Assembly: GCA_934591895.1 (NCBI GenBank)
Contig: CAKTPP010000006.1
Coordinates: 62,001 to 126,000, forward strand
Length of the DNA stretch: 64,000 nucleotides
From: an uncultured Oscillospiraceae bacterium
GTDB taxonomy: Bacteria; Bacillota; Clostridia; Oscillospirales; Oscillospiraceae
Direction: 5' to 3'
The stretch's first letter is position 1; each line of letters begins with the position of its first letter. Made by a program: the position numbers and the translations under genes. Of this stretch, positions 9,796 through 17,236 are shown one piece after another. Under the pieces are notes generated by a model that was not told the origin of the DNA, made no database searches, and was given only the letters and a program-made list of their open reading frames with translations.

Positions 9796-10434
9796 ATGAA
9801 CCTGAAAGAAGCATTCCGCTATCAGAACAAGCTCCAGTCCTTCCTGGACGAAGCGCAGAGCATCCTCGACCGCGACGCCAACATCACGAAGGTCGAAAAT
9901 ACCTACCTGCGCCGCAAGGTCATGGCCGAGGCGGAGGACGAGACCGTCCTTGCCGTGCCGGAAACGGAGTATTACGAGCAGATCACGGACATTGCCCGTT
10001 TCCTTCTGCACCTGCTGGGCGAGAAGGAGACGCTCAGCGCCGCCATCCGCACGGCGAAGGATGCGCTGGACATCGACATGGACAGCGAGGTCAGCCTCAA
10101 CGCCGCGCGTCAGAGCGTTGCCCGCACCTTCCGGCACATGAACGACCTGCGCTGCTGCGAGCAGACGATCCCCAACGGCGGCAGCGGCTACCGCTTCAAT
10201 GCCGACGGCAATCAGATCACCTACCGCTGCGACGTACGGCGCGTGACCACGATCAACTACGACCGGAAGGTCATCCGCGCCGCCCTCACGCAGCTCGACC
10301 GGCGCGCGGACGCGACCTCGGCCAAAATCGACCTGTGTCTGGTCACGTCCGACGTGGCGTACACGCCGCCCTTTGACGTGAACGCGAGCTTCGCCGAGGC
10401 GTTTGCGCTCTACACCGGAAAAACCGGGACATAA
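9796..10434 (+). CDS. Protein of unknown function (accessory patch)
   Basis: A 212-residue soluble protein that I do not recognise. The N-terminal half is predicted helical (MNLKEAFRYQNKLQSFLDEA), the middle has a CC pair (LRCCEQTIPNGGSGYRF), and the C-terminal part looks beta-rich. Repeated Asp/Arg/Thr and no signal peptide or membrane segment suggest a cytoplasmic protein. The start at 9796 follows AGAGGTG; a frame opening at 9727 overlaps the promoter and is not favoured. It lies alone between the tRNA terminators and a minus-strand regulator in a region that looks accessory. Confidence 0.6.
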   Translation: MNLKEAFRYQNKLQSFLDEAQSILDRDANITKVENTYLRRKVMAEAEDETVLAVPETEYYEQITDIARFLLHLLGEKETLSAAIRTAKDALDIDMDSEVSLNAARQSVARTFRHMNDLRCCEQTIPNGGSGYRFNADGNQITYRCDVRRVTTINYDRKVIRAALTQLDRRADATSAKIDLCLVTSDVAYTPPFDVNASFAEAFALYTGKTGT

Positions 10435-10770
10435 CGCCCCGGCGCAGACCGGCTGTTCCGGGTGCGGCAAGCCAAGAGCAAGCGGATGCCGGTTCAGGTG
10501 CAGATGAACGATAACGCTGCACAATTGCAAACGGAAACGACCCGAGCGGCTCGCTCAGCGAGCCTTTCTATTGAATTTGAAAGACAGCGCCCGGCTTCTC
10601 GTCCGGCGTCAAACGCGCAGGCGTCAGACCCGTTTTTTCGCGCAGACACCAATGCCCGCTTCCGAACTGACATCTCCCTCGTGCGGCAGGCAAGCCGTCC
10701 TCGACTTTGACGAGAAAAGAAAAACTATGTGTGATCTCCTTTCCCACGCGCAGCGCCCCGGCGTGACCTG
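10435..10770. other. Intergenic, no convincing gene; one hairpin
   Basis: Contains a terminator-like hairpin GGCTCGCT/AGCGAGCC at 10548-10564 followed by TTTCT, probably ending the 9796 transcript. A short frame at 10462-10710 has no ribosome binding site and is not called. Confidence 0.5.
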
Positions 10771-11139
10771 TCACGCCGCCGGCCATGCGCCCGGGGCAAA
10801 TGGCAGAAGCTGCGTCGGACGCTTGCCGTATCCGGAACAGCCGGTCTGAAAACAGTGTGAGCAGCAGGTCTCGGCCTGCTGCTCACAAACGATATCCGGA
10901 TTTCCGGCGACGGGGATGAGGATCTGCTCCAACGACACCTCAAACAGCGCACCGAGCGCGTACAGATTGTCGACCGTCGGCAGAGTCTCGCCCTTTTGCC
11001 ACTTGTAGATCGCCCGCGGTTCGGCAAAGCCAAAGTAGCTTTGCAGGTCGCGCACCGTCAGGCCGCGCGCCATGCGCAGGCGGCGGATGTTGTCGCCCGT
11101 GGCGGCAAGGTCGATCACGGGGTATGCTTTCAAGCCCAT
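10771..11139 (-). CDS. XRE-family helix-turn-helix regulator
   Basis: A 122-residue protein. Residues ~12-70 form a Cro/CI-type HTH: TGDNIRRLRMARGLTVRDL, then FAEPRAIYKWQKGETLPT and NLYALGALFEVSLEQIL. The C-terminal ~45 residues are cysteine-containing (CEQQAETCCSHC and CSGYG) and may bind a metal, though this is only inferred from the spacing. Regulators of this type are common in integrative elements of Clostridia. The start has a GAGGAGGCGAC site. Its operator cannot be named. Confidence 0.8.
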   Translation of the reverse strand: MGLKAYPVIDLAATGDNIRRLRMARGLTVRDLQSYFGFAEPRAIYKWQKGETLPTVDNLYALGALFEVSLEQILIPVAGNPDIVCEQQAETCCSHCFQTGCSGYGKRPTQLLPFAPGAWPAA

Positions 11140-11225
11140 TCGGGTCGCCTCCTCAAAGAGTAATATTATAAAATACCAGAAATGGCGTAAAAAAGCAAGA
11201 CCTGATTTTGAAACGGAGGAAAAAA

Positions 11226-11549
11226 GTGAGACAACCGCTGTATTGGCCGATTGAGAAGTTTTCCCTGCGATATGCCTGCTTCCTGTTTTTTGATACCGCC
11301 TCCTACCTTGCCGATCAGTTGTTTATCCGGCATCGGGTCAGGGTCTGGTTCGATCAGGAGTACGCGAAAAAGGGCTCGCCGTACATTGCGGTCTTGTGCC
11401 ATGTCCGGAAAAAAGACGTGCCGCAGTTTCTGGACGCCTTGGAGGATCTGAAAAAGAGCATGCTGCTCTGCGGACATCCTGATTACGTGGCAGAGATTCA
11501 TGCCCTTATGGATCCTGCGCAGCCGCTGAAAGGAGCTGAGACAACATGA
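11226..11549 (+). CDS. Small protein of unknown function, GTG start
   Basis: A 107-residue protein beginning VRQPLYWPIEKFSLRYACFLFFD. No family is recognised; it contains an aromatic-rich N-terminal half and a hydrophilic C-terminal helix (FLDALEDLKKSM). The GTG at 11226 is chosen because CGGAGGAAAAAA precedes it by the right spacing; the alternative TTG at 11208 overlaps that site. The stop overlaps the start of the next small gene (ATGA), so the two were an operon. Confidence 0.6.
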   Translation: MRQPLYWPIEKFSLRYACFLFFDTASYLADQLFIRHRVRVWFDQEYAKKGSPYIAVLCHVRKKDVPQFLDALEDLKKSMLLCGHPDYVAEIHALMDPAQPLKGAETT

Positions 11550-11715
11550 ATTCCACGCCGATGGCAAAGCGCAGCAAGCGCGCGCGCGTGAGCACCATGC
11601 CGCAAAGCGCGGCTCGTGGAACGGGCTTTCGCCGGTCACCCGTGTCGTGCAGAGCAAAAAGACCTATGACCGCAACCGCGTGAAACGAGAAGCCCGCCGC
11701 GCTTCCGGAGACTGA
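11546..11715 (+). pseudogene. Frameshifted small basic protein gene
   Basis: The ATG at 11546 overlaps the stop of the previous gene and encodes MNSTPMAKRSKRAR, then runs into a different frame. The continuation that looks real (AAKRGSWNGLSPVTRVVQSK, ending at 11715) is two bases out of phase. The shift falls in a run of CG dinucleotides near 11578-11586; one CG fewer would restore a ~55-residue basic protein. This may be slippage, phase variation, a dead gene or an assembly error. Confidence 0.5.
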
Positions 11716-11753
11716 ATCCCCCTCCGGGTATGAAAAAGTCAGACTTTTTCAAA

Positions 11754-11782
11754 TTGAATGCTGGCATCCGCCGTCTTATAAT
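11754..11782 (+). promoter_or_regulatory. Promoter of the 11814 regulator
   Basis: -35 TTGAAT, 17-bp spacer, -10 TATAAT. A short palindrome TGAAAAAGT/ACTTTTTCA at 11730-11750 abuts the -35 and could be an operator or terminator. Confidence 0.8.
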
Positions 11783-11813
11783 GGTTCCAGAGATCAACGG
11801 GGAGGACAGCAGC

Positions 11814-12251
11814 ATGAAAGATACCTTCAGCATTGACGATATGGCGCTGATCACAGGACTCTCGACCCGCACCATTCGCAGCTACATCGCGGACGGGTTT
11901 CTGGCCGGTGACAAGAGCAGCGGGGCATGGCGGTTCACGGCGGAACAGGTGTATGCGTTTTTGCGCAACAAGGCGGTCCGGCCGGCGCTGCGCGCCAAGA
12001 AAAACGCGATCGTTTACGATTTCATGGGCGCACCGCACAAAGAGCAGGACATGATGTGCGTCATGCTGGATCTTCCGTCTGATCAGGCGGGGCGTGCGTC
12101 CTTGCTCCTCTGCAAATATATGTGCGAACTCGAAGCAAAGACCGAGCTGCACTTTGCTTCGGACCGCCTTGGCGGAACATTCCGCATCATTCTCAGCGGA
12201 AACGATTCGGACGTCATGGCGCTGCTGACCCGTTATTACAAAGAGCGATAG
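11814..12251 (+). CDS. MerR/excisionase-type HTH protein
   Basis: A 145-residue protein. The N-terminus (IDDMALITGLSTRTIRSYIA, then GFLAGDKSSGAWRFT) is a winged helix of the MerR/HTH_17 type that reads DNA. The C-terminal ~80 residues (from KKNAIVYDFMGAP) form an alpha/beta domain that I do not recognise, perhaps a ligand or dimer domain. RBS GGGGAGG precedes 11814; the longer frame starting at 11730 would include the promoter and is rejected. Convergent with cbiO. Confidence 0.75.
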   Translation: MKDTFSIDDMALITGLSTRTIRSYIADGFLAGDKSSGAWRFTAEQVYAFLRNKAVRPALRAKKNAIVYDFMGAPHKEQDMMCVMLDLPSDQAGRASLLLCKYMCELEAKTELHFASDRLGGTFRIILSGNDSDVMALLTRYYKER

Positions 12252-12299
12252 CGCATCTTTGCGCGCCGCGCAAATGACGTGTGAGCCTCCGAAGCGCGC

Positions 12300-12351
12300 C
12301 ATCGACAGCAAAAGCCGCCGGCGATCGCCGGCGGCTTTTGCTGTCGATGGG
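12300..12351. terminator. Perfect 52-bp palindrome, bidirectional terminator
   Basis: Arms of 26 bp with no loop and no mismatch, beginning CCATCGACAGC and centred at 12325/12326; the stem holds AAAAG and CTTTT tracts so either transcript would end in U-rich RNA. It sits between convergent 11814 gene and cbiO. Confidence 0.8.
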
Positions 12352-12380
12352 GCTGTTTTCCGGCGCGCTGCGTCACACCG

Positions 12381-13115
12381 TCACGCCTGACGGTGCAGGT
12401 GCGGCCCTGCGAGACAAAACGGCAGCTCGAGGTGGTTGCGCTCGAGCAGGGCGCGGTCATAGAGGATCTCGACCACGGAGCCGTCGGCCGCGATCTTCCC
12501 GTCGCTGAGCAGCAGGACGCGGTCGCAGGTGTCGAGAATGAGGTCAAGATCGTGTGAGGCGATGATCTTCGTCATCGGCAGGCGGTTGAGCGTGCGGATG
12601 AGCGTGCGGCGGTTTTGCGGGTCGAGCGCCGTGGACGGCTCGTCCATGAGCATGACGTCCGGCTCCATCGCGAGGATCGTGGCGATGGCGGCCATGCGCT
12701 TCTCGCCGCCGGACATCTTGTGGTTGTGCCGGTTTTTCAGATATTCGAGCCCGAGCTGCTGCAGCACCTCGTCCGCGCGCCGCTCGGCGTCCGCGCGCGC
12801 CATGCCGTAGTTGATGGGCCCGAAGATCATGTCCTCGAGCACGGTCGGCATGAACATCTGGTTGTCCGAATTCTGCAGCACGTAGCCGAGCTGCTTGCGG
12901 ATGGCCGGCAGGTTTTCGCGCGACATGGTCAGGCCGCCGACCGTGATCTCGCCGCTGCACGCGATCAGCCCGAGCGCCGCGCGCATGATGGTCGATTTTC
13001 CGGCGCCGTTGGCGCCGATGAGCCCGACCTGCTCGCCGGGACGTATCTCAAAGCTCACGCCGTCGAGCACCCTGTGCTCGCCGTAGGAGAAGCTGACGTT
13101 TTCAAATTTGATCAT
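12381..13115 (-). CDS. cbiO: ECF metal transporter ATP-binding subunit
   Basis: A 244-residue ABC ATPase: Walker A GANGAGKST (~residue 35), Q-loop QNSDNQMF, signature MSGGEKR, Walker B VMLMDEPS and switch His in IIASHDLD. It powers cobalt or nickel uptake with CbiQ and CbiM. The NQMF after the Q-loop is typical of ECF ATPases. It is the last gene of the cbiM-cbiQ-cbiO operon and ends at the long palindrome. Confidence 0.93.
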   Translation of the reverse strand: MIKFENVSFSYGEHRVLDGVSFEIRPGEQVGLIGANGAGKSTIMRAALGLIACSGEITVGGLTMSRENLPAIRKQLGYVLQNSDNQMFMPTVLEDMIFGPINYGMARADAERRADEVLQQLGLEYLKNRHNHKMSGGEKRMAAIATILAMEPDVMLMDEPSTALDPQNRRTLIRTLNRLPMTKIIASHDLDLILDTCDRVLLLSDGKIAADGSVVEILYDRALLERNHLELPFCLAGPHLHRQA

Positions 13116-13124
13116 ATGCGTTCC

Positions 13125-13925
13125 TCACAGAAACATCGACCCAAGCAGAGCCGGAATATTATAGAGTCTGGTCAGCAGGATCAGCGCCGCGCACACGCAC
13201 GCGCCAAGCCATGAACAGCGGCCGGACGCCTTGCCCTTGGCGTAGTAAAACTCGCCGGAAAACCCGCGCAGCTCCATGCTCTCGTAGAGCGCGTCCGCGC
13301 GGTCCATGCTGCGCAGCAGCAGCTGCCCGAGAAACGAGCCCCACGCGGAAATGTGCAGCCCCTTTTGCCCGGGCGCGCGCAGGTGATACGCCTCCGTCAT
13401 GACGGCGACCTCCTCAAGCAGCACGCTGATGTAGCGAAACGTCAGCAGCAGGAGCGAGGTGAGCATCTTCGGAAAATGCAGCCGCCGCAGCGCGCGGCAG
13501 ATCTCCTCGATCGACGTGGTCGCCACGAGCAGAAACGACGCCATCAGGCAAAACACGCCCTTCATCATCAGCGTGAGCATGGAGATGACGCCGCCGCTGA
13601 CGCCGACACTGCCGATGTGCAGCAGGATCGTCCTGTCAAACAGCGGGTTGAACAGACCCACGGCGCACACAAGCGGCATCACGATGCGCAGCTTGTGAAA
13701 GCAGGTGTGCACGGCGATGCCCGCCATCTGGTAGGCCACGACCGGGAACAGCACCATGAAAAACAGCCCCGTGATGTCATATTTGTGGAATGACACCGTC
13801 ACAAAGATATAAAACACGGTCAGCAGCAGCTTGGACAGCGGGTCCATGCTGTGCACCGGAGAGTCCATAGCGGCGAGCTCGTCCATCGCCTTGAGTTCTT
13901 CGCACGCTTTTTCTGCCTTGTTCAC
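13125..13925 (-). CDS. cbiQ: ECF metal transporter transmembrane subunit
   Basis: A 266-residue integral membrane protein with about five to six helices. The coupling region (EAYHLRAPGQKG, then LLLRSMDRADALYESMELRG) is the CbiQ motif that docks on the ATPase. A GTG start at 13925 is preferred because AGGAGG precedes it by nine bases; the longer frame has no site and would include the hairpin at 13952. It ends 10 bp before cbiO. Confidence 0.9.
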   Translation of the reverse strand: MNKAEKACEELKAMDELAAMDSPVHSMDPLSKLLLTVFYIFVTVSFHKYDITGLFFMVLFPVVAYQMAGIAVHTCFHKLRIVMPLVCAVGLFNPLFDRTILLHIGSVGVSGGVISMLTLMMKGVFCLMASFLLVATTSIEEICRALRRLHFPKMLTSLLLLTFRYISVLLEEVAVMTEAYHLRAPGQKGLHISAWGSFLGQLLLRSMDRADALYESMELRGFSGEFYYAKGKASGRCSWLGACVCAALILLTRLYNIPALLGSMFL

Positions 13926-13951
13926 GCCCGCACGCCTCCTTCCAACAACGG

Positions 13952-13985
13952 CTTTTGCGGCAAGCCGTTTGGCTTGCCGCAAAAG
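13952..13985 (-). other. 15-bp perfect hairpin between cbiM and cbiQ
   Basis: CTTTTGCGGCAAGCC pairs exactly with GGCTTGCCGCAAAAG around a 4-base loop. No T run follows on the minus strand, so it is more likely an mRNA processing or stability hairpin, or partial attenuator, than a full terminator. Confidence 0.6.
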
Positions 13986-14000
13986 GATGCGAAATACCGG

Positions 14001-15089
14001 TTATTTTGCTTCATCCGCCGTTTTCTTTTTGCGGAAGAAGCCGCCCGCGAGACACACAAGCACTGCGACGCCCGCGACCATGGCCGAGCCCACGATGCCG
14101 GACACCGTCGTGCCGGCCGGGTTCTCATCGTCCGATGCAAACGCGTAATCGGGCAGGAACGCGGTCTTTTCCTGGATCGCTTCCGCCTTTTCCGAGGCGC
14201 TGCTCGACAGGCCGTAGTCGTCCTCGTCGAGGCTCATGTTGGTGCTGTAGCCGGCCTCTTCGTTGCCGAACAGCGCCCACTCCAGACCGTCGGGGTTGCC
14301 GCTGGCGATGAGGGACAGACCGCCGCCGACAACGGCGACTGCAACGGCGAGGATCGCGATCGTGGTCTTCATGGAGCACTTGTCCTTGACCTCGCCGTCC
14401 ATCTTGACGGCGGAGAGCAGCTCGGGGCGCGTCTCGTAGATGAACAGCAGCACGGCCGAGGTGATGACGCCCTCGATCAGGCCGACCGCGAGGTGGATGG
14501 GCTGCATCAGCGCGCAGAACGTGCCGAACGGCAGCTCGGTGATGCCGGAGACGGTCGTCTCAAGCACGACGGAGAACGCGCCGAGCTGGAGCGTGACCAC
14601 ACAGCCGAGGACGGACGCGAGGATGATCTTGATGCGGTTGGCCGCATTGACGCCTCTGGAGGCAAAGAGGTTGCTGCGCATGATCGGGCGATAGATCAGG
14701 AAGTAGCCGACGAAGCAGCCGTAAAACGCCATGTTCCAGCAGTTTGCGCCGAGGGCCATGAGGCCGCCGTCGGCAAAGAACAGGCACTGGATCGTGAGGA
14801 TGACGACCATGGACAAAAACCCTGCCCACGGCCCCAGGACGCCGGAGAGCATCATGCCGCCGCACATATGTCCGGAAGAGCCCGTGCCGGGGATGGTGTA
14901 GTTGATCATCTGACCCGCGAACACGAGCGCCGCCATGACGGCCATGGCCGGAAGCTTTTTGGAGGTGGGCTCCAGGCCCAGCTTTTCTTCTTTCCGGAGC
15001 TTTGCAATGGATACGCCCACAGTGGCGGCCGAGGCTGCGTACATCGTCGCGGCGACAGCCGGTGCGAGCAAAGCATCTGCCATATGCAT
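14001..15089 (-). CDS. cbiM: ECF nickel/cobalt-binding subunit CbiM with fused CbiN-like part
   Basis: A 362-residue membrane protein starting MHMADALLAP. The N-terminal MH is buried and binds the metal in CbiM/NikM proteins. Conserved GTGSSGHMCGG (~residue 68) supplies a further His. After the ~240-residue CbiM core, residues ~243-355 have two more helices flanking an extracytoplasmic acidic stretch, like CbiN/NikN, so this is a CbiMN/NikMN fusion. Nickel versus cobalt cannot be decided; HypA genes nearby make nickel plausible. Confidence 0.88.
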   Translation of the reverse strand: MHMADALLAPAVAATMYAASAATVGVSIAKLRKEEKLGLEPTSKKLPAMAVMAALVFAGQMINYTIPGTGSSGHMCGGMMLSGVLGPWAGFLSMVVILTIQCLFFADGGLMALGANCWNMAFYGCFVGYFLIYRPIMRSNLFASRGVNAANRIKIILASVLGCVVTLQLGAFSVVLETTVSGITELPFGTFCALMQPIHLAVGLIEGVITSAVLLFIYETRPELLSAVKMDGEVKDKCSMKTTIAILAVAVAVVGGGLSLIASGNPDGLEWALFGNEEAGYSTNMSLDEDDYGLSSSASEKAEAIQEKTAFLPDYAFASDDENPAGTTVSGIVGSAMVAGVAVLVCLAGGFFRKKKTADEAK

Positions 15090-15131
15090 AATGGATGCCC
15101 TCTTTCGTTACGTTTTTGTTTATCCTCGTTC

Positions 15132-15160
15132 ATTATACGAGCGGTGCAGAATGTGCACAA
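15132..15160 (-). promoter_or_regulatory. Promoter of the cbiM-cbiQ-cbiO operon
   Basis: Minus strand: -35 TTGTGC, 17-bp spacer, -10 TATAAT, 43 bp before the cbiM start. Confidence 0.7.
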
Positions 15161-15181
15161 GCCCCCATGGGGGATGTGTAC
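15153..15181. promoter_or_regulatory. Palindromic operator candidate upstream of cbiM
   Basis: CCCCCATGGGGG at 15162-15173 is flanked by near-inverted GTGCACA and TGTGTAC. It overlaps the -35 of the cbiM promoter, so a bound repressor would block it. A second, smaller palindrome TCCCCGTGGGGA lies at 15213-15224. Confidence 0.5.
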
Positions 15182-15226
15182 GGCGTTTTTTTGCGATTTT
15201 TTCAAAAAAATATCCCCGTGGGGAGC

Positions 15227-15255
15227 TTGCGCGCCGCGCGGCGCGCCGCTATACT
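15227..15255 (+). promoter_or_regulatory. Promoter of the 15491-16930 operon
   Basis: -35 TTGCGC, 17-bp spacer, -10 TATACT. It implies a ~230-base leader before the first gene. Confidence 0.55.
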
Positions 15256-15490
15256 GAGGCCATACTTCAGGTCGTTTCCAATTGCTTCAGGTCTTTTGCC
15301 CTGCGCCCGCGCCGATCCCCCCCTGTCGGCGCGGGCGCACCCCTTTTAAAAAACGAAAAAGCGCCGGAAAAGGCTTGCCAAAAGTTAGACAAGATGATAA
15401 AGTGAATTGGTATGTGTCAATTTGCCGGGAACACCGGCGGGCAGCCGTGCGCGTGGGAAGCGCCGTCTGCCGGAAAGGGGAACAAAGAAG
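15256..15490 (+). promoter_or_regulatory. Long structured leader with attenuator-like hairpin
   Basis: A 14-bp stem at 15302-15339 (TGCGCCCGCGCCGA with its complement) is followed by CCCCTTTT, resembling an early terminator. A weaker set of GC hairpins follows at 15433-15476 (GGGCAG with CTGCC). No known riboswitch class was recognised. Confidence 0.45.
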
Positions 15491-16684
15491 ATGGGTTATC
15501 TGAAATATCTCAAGCTCATGAACCGCATGAACGAGGTCACGCAGGTGCCGCAGCCGCCGGTGCCGCAGTTTGAAAAATACTGCAAGCTGTTCGTGACCGA
15601 CGAAGAGTATGACATCATGATGGGCATGAAGCTGCGCGGCAACACCGAGGCGGAGCTGCGCGCGCTCTACACGGGCAGCGACTGGGCCGGCACGCTCTAC
15701 GACATGTGCCGCAAGGGCTTCCTGCTCAAGATCTACGACGGGCCGGAGCCGACCTTCGACCTCGCGCCGATGCTGCCGGGCTGGTTTGAGTTTCCGCTGT
15801 CGACGGGCGAGGACAATGAGACGCTGCAAAAGGCGTCGGAGCTGTTTACCTCGGCCATCAACATGGTCACCACGCTCAATGTCGAGCCGCTGCGCACGGG
15901 CTACGCCGTCATGAACAACCTCAACAAGCTCAAGGGCGACAAGGGCCACATGGAGGTCGCGCTCCCGCTCGAGGGCAAGGCCGCCGGCAAGGTCGTGCAC
16001 GTCGACCGCAAGCTCTCCAACGACACGACGAGCGTCGTGCCGAGCTATCAGCTCGAGGCGTATCTTGACAGCCTTCCGGACGATTCGCCCATCAGCGTCA
16101 TGCACTGCTTCTGCCGCAACATCCGCCGCAGAGAGGGCATGCAGCCCAAGCACCCCACGCCGGATGAGGTCTGCCTGTGCGTCGGCAACATCGCCAAGCA
16201 GATCATCGAGTACGGCGTCGGCCGTCAGGTCAGCAAGGCCGAGGCGCGCCAGATCCTCGTTGACTGCGAGAAGAAGGGCTGCGTGCATCAGGTGTTCCAC
16301 TACGCCTGCAACATGGACGAGGAGACGACCGCCATCTGCAACTGCGACACGCAGTGCTGTGAGATGCTCGGCTCGTACACGCGCGGCGGCATGCAGCCGC
16401 TGTATATGCGCGCGCACGCAAAGCCCGTCATCGTCCATCCGGAAAACTGCAACGGCTGCAACATCTGCAACCACTTCTGCCCGACCGTGGCCACCGGCTT
16501 CAATGCGCAGACCGGCAAGGTGTTTGTGGAGTATCAGCGCTGCATCGGCTGCGGCGTGTGCGTCACGAAGTGCCCGAAGGACGTGCGCAAGATGGTCGAC
16601 GGCGACCGCGTGCTCTTCTGCAAGCCGCTCAAGAAGTCGCTCGTGCGCGAGCGCAACGTCCGCCGCCAGCCGAAGAAGAACTGA
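15491..16684 (+). CDS. Cysteine-rich 4Fe-4S ferredoxin-type protein
   Basis: A 397-residue cytoplasmic protein. Residues ~1-195 look like a winged-helix region with an alpha/beta extension. Residues ~200-300 carry the unusual cysteine set CFCRNIRRREG, CLCVG and CNCDTQCCEM. Then come two classical ferredoxin motifs, CNGCNICNHFCP and CIGCGVCVTKCP (~residues 318-365). The same cysteine-rich domain forms the N-terminus of the large oxidoreductase at 61780, so this is a stand-alone version lacking the FAD part. Start supported by AAAGGGG and GAAG spacing. It is immediately followed by a HypA-like gene. Its redox partner is unknown. Confidence 0.8.
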   Translation: MGYLKYLKLMNRMNEVTQVPQPPVPQFEKYCKLFVTDEEYDIMMGMKLRGNTEAELRALYTGSDWAGTLYDMCRKGFLLKIYDGPEPTFDLAPMLPGWFEFPLSTGEDNETLQKASELFTSAINMVTTLNVEPLRTGYAVMNNLNKLKGDKGHMEVALPLEGKAAGKVVHVDRKLSNDTTSVVPSYQLEAYLDSLPDDSPISVMHCFCRNIRRREGMQPKHPTPDEVCLCVGNIAKQIIEYGVGRQVSKAEARQILVDCEKKGCVHQVFHYACNMDEETTAICNCDTQCCEMLGSYTRGGMQPLYMRAHAKPVIVHPENCNGCNICNHFCPTVATGFNAQTGKVFVEYQRCIGCGVCVTKCPKDVRKMVDGDRVLFCKPLKKSLVRERNVRRQPKKN

Positions 16685-16930
16685 ATGCACGAGGCGGCCA
16701 TTGCCAAAGAGGTCTTTGACATCGCGCAGCAGGCGATGACGGAAAACGGCCTCACGCGCCTCACGCGCATCGTCATGGACATCGGCGAATACTCCGCCGT
16801 TGTGCCCGAGCAGCTGCAGTTCGTGTTCCGGATCGCGGTGCACAACACCGCCATGGACGGCTGCGTGCTCGAGATCCATGACCTGCCCGGCGAGCTGGGC
16901 ATGTACGTGCGCACGATCGAGGGCGAGTAG
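16685..16930 (+). CDS. HypA-like protein lacking the zinc ribbon
   Basis: An 81-residue protein beginning MHEAAIAKEVFDIA, with the HypA N-terminal nickel motif (His2) and alpha/beta core, but it stops at IEGE before the zinc ribbon: the CxxC pairs seen in the other two HypA copies are missing. It starts on the base after the stop of the upstream Fe-S gene. It could be a truncated chaperone that still binds nickel, or a domain repurposed as a partner of the Fe-S protein. Confidence 0.75.
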   Translation: MHEAAIAKEVFDIAQQAMTENGLTRLTRIVMDIGEYSAVVPEQLQFVFRIAVHNTAMDGCVLEIHDLPGELGMYVRTIEGE

Positions 16931-16963
16931 GCGCGTACATAATTTCATCAGGAAAAAGCGGAA

Positions 16964-17224
16964 CGCCCGCAGGGACAACAGTCCCTGCGGGCGTGAAACG
17001 GTCAAAAAAGTACTACTTTTTTGACAAAGGGGTTTGCGGCCTGACTGCAGCGCACGCGCTGACCGTCGGAGACGGACAGCGCGCACGTTTGCAGGCCGAG
17101 CGGTATTTTCTTCGCCGCACATGTCGCCGAAGAAAATGACCGGACTTTCTTTGCGCCTGCGGGCGCAAACTCTACGAGGTTTTTGACAAGCTGACGCCCG
17201 CAGGGACAACAGTCCCTGCGGGCG
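16964..17224 (+). repeat. Structured intergenic element, copy 2 (complete)
   Basis: Bracketed by two identical hairpins, 16964-16993 and 17195-17224 (CGCCCGCAGGGAC arm), forming a perfect 33-bp direct repeat when flanks are included. Inside are the same hairpins as copy 1: GTCAAAAAAGTA palindrome at 17001-17025, CGGCCTG/CAGGCCG stem, ATTTTCTTCG/CGAAGAAAAT stem, TTTGCGCC/GGCGCAAA stem, tail TTTTTGACAAGCTGA. It lies between convergent genes. Confidence 0.92.
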
Positions 17225-17236
17225 TGTTTTTGTGCT

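Noticed and set aside
10462..10710. 82-codon frame after the 9796 gene
   Set aside because: No ribosome binding site; crosses a terminator-like hairpin.
15090..15260. Cobalamin riboswitch upstream of cbiM
   Set aside because: No B12-box-like conserved core was found; the region is short and holds palindromes instead.
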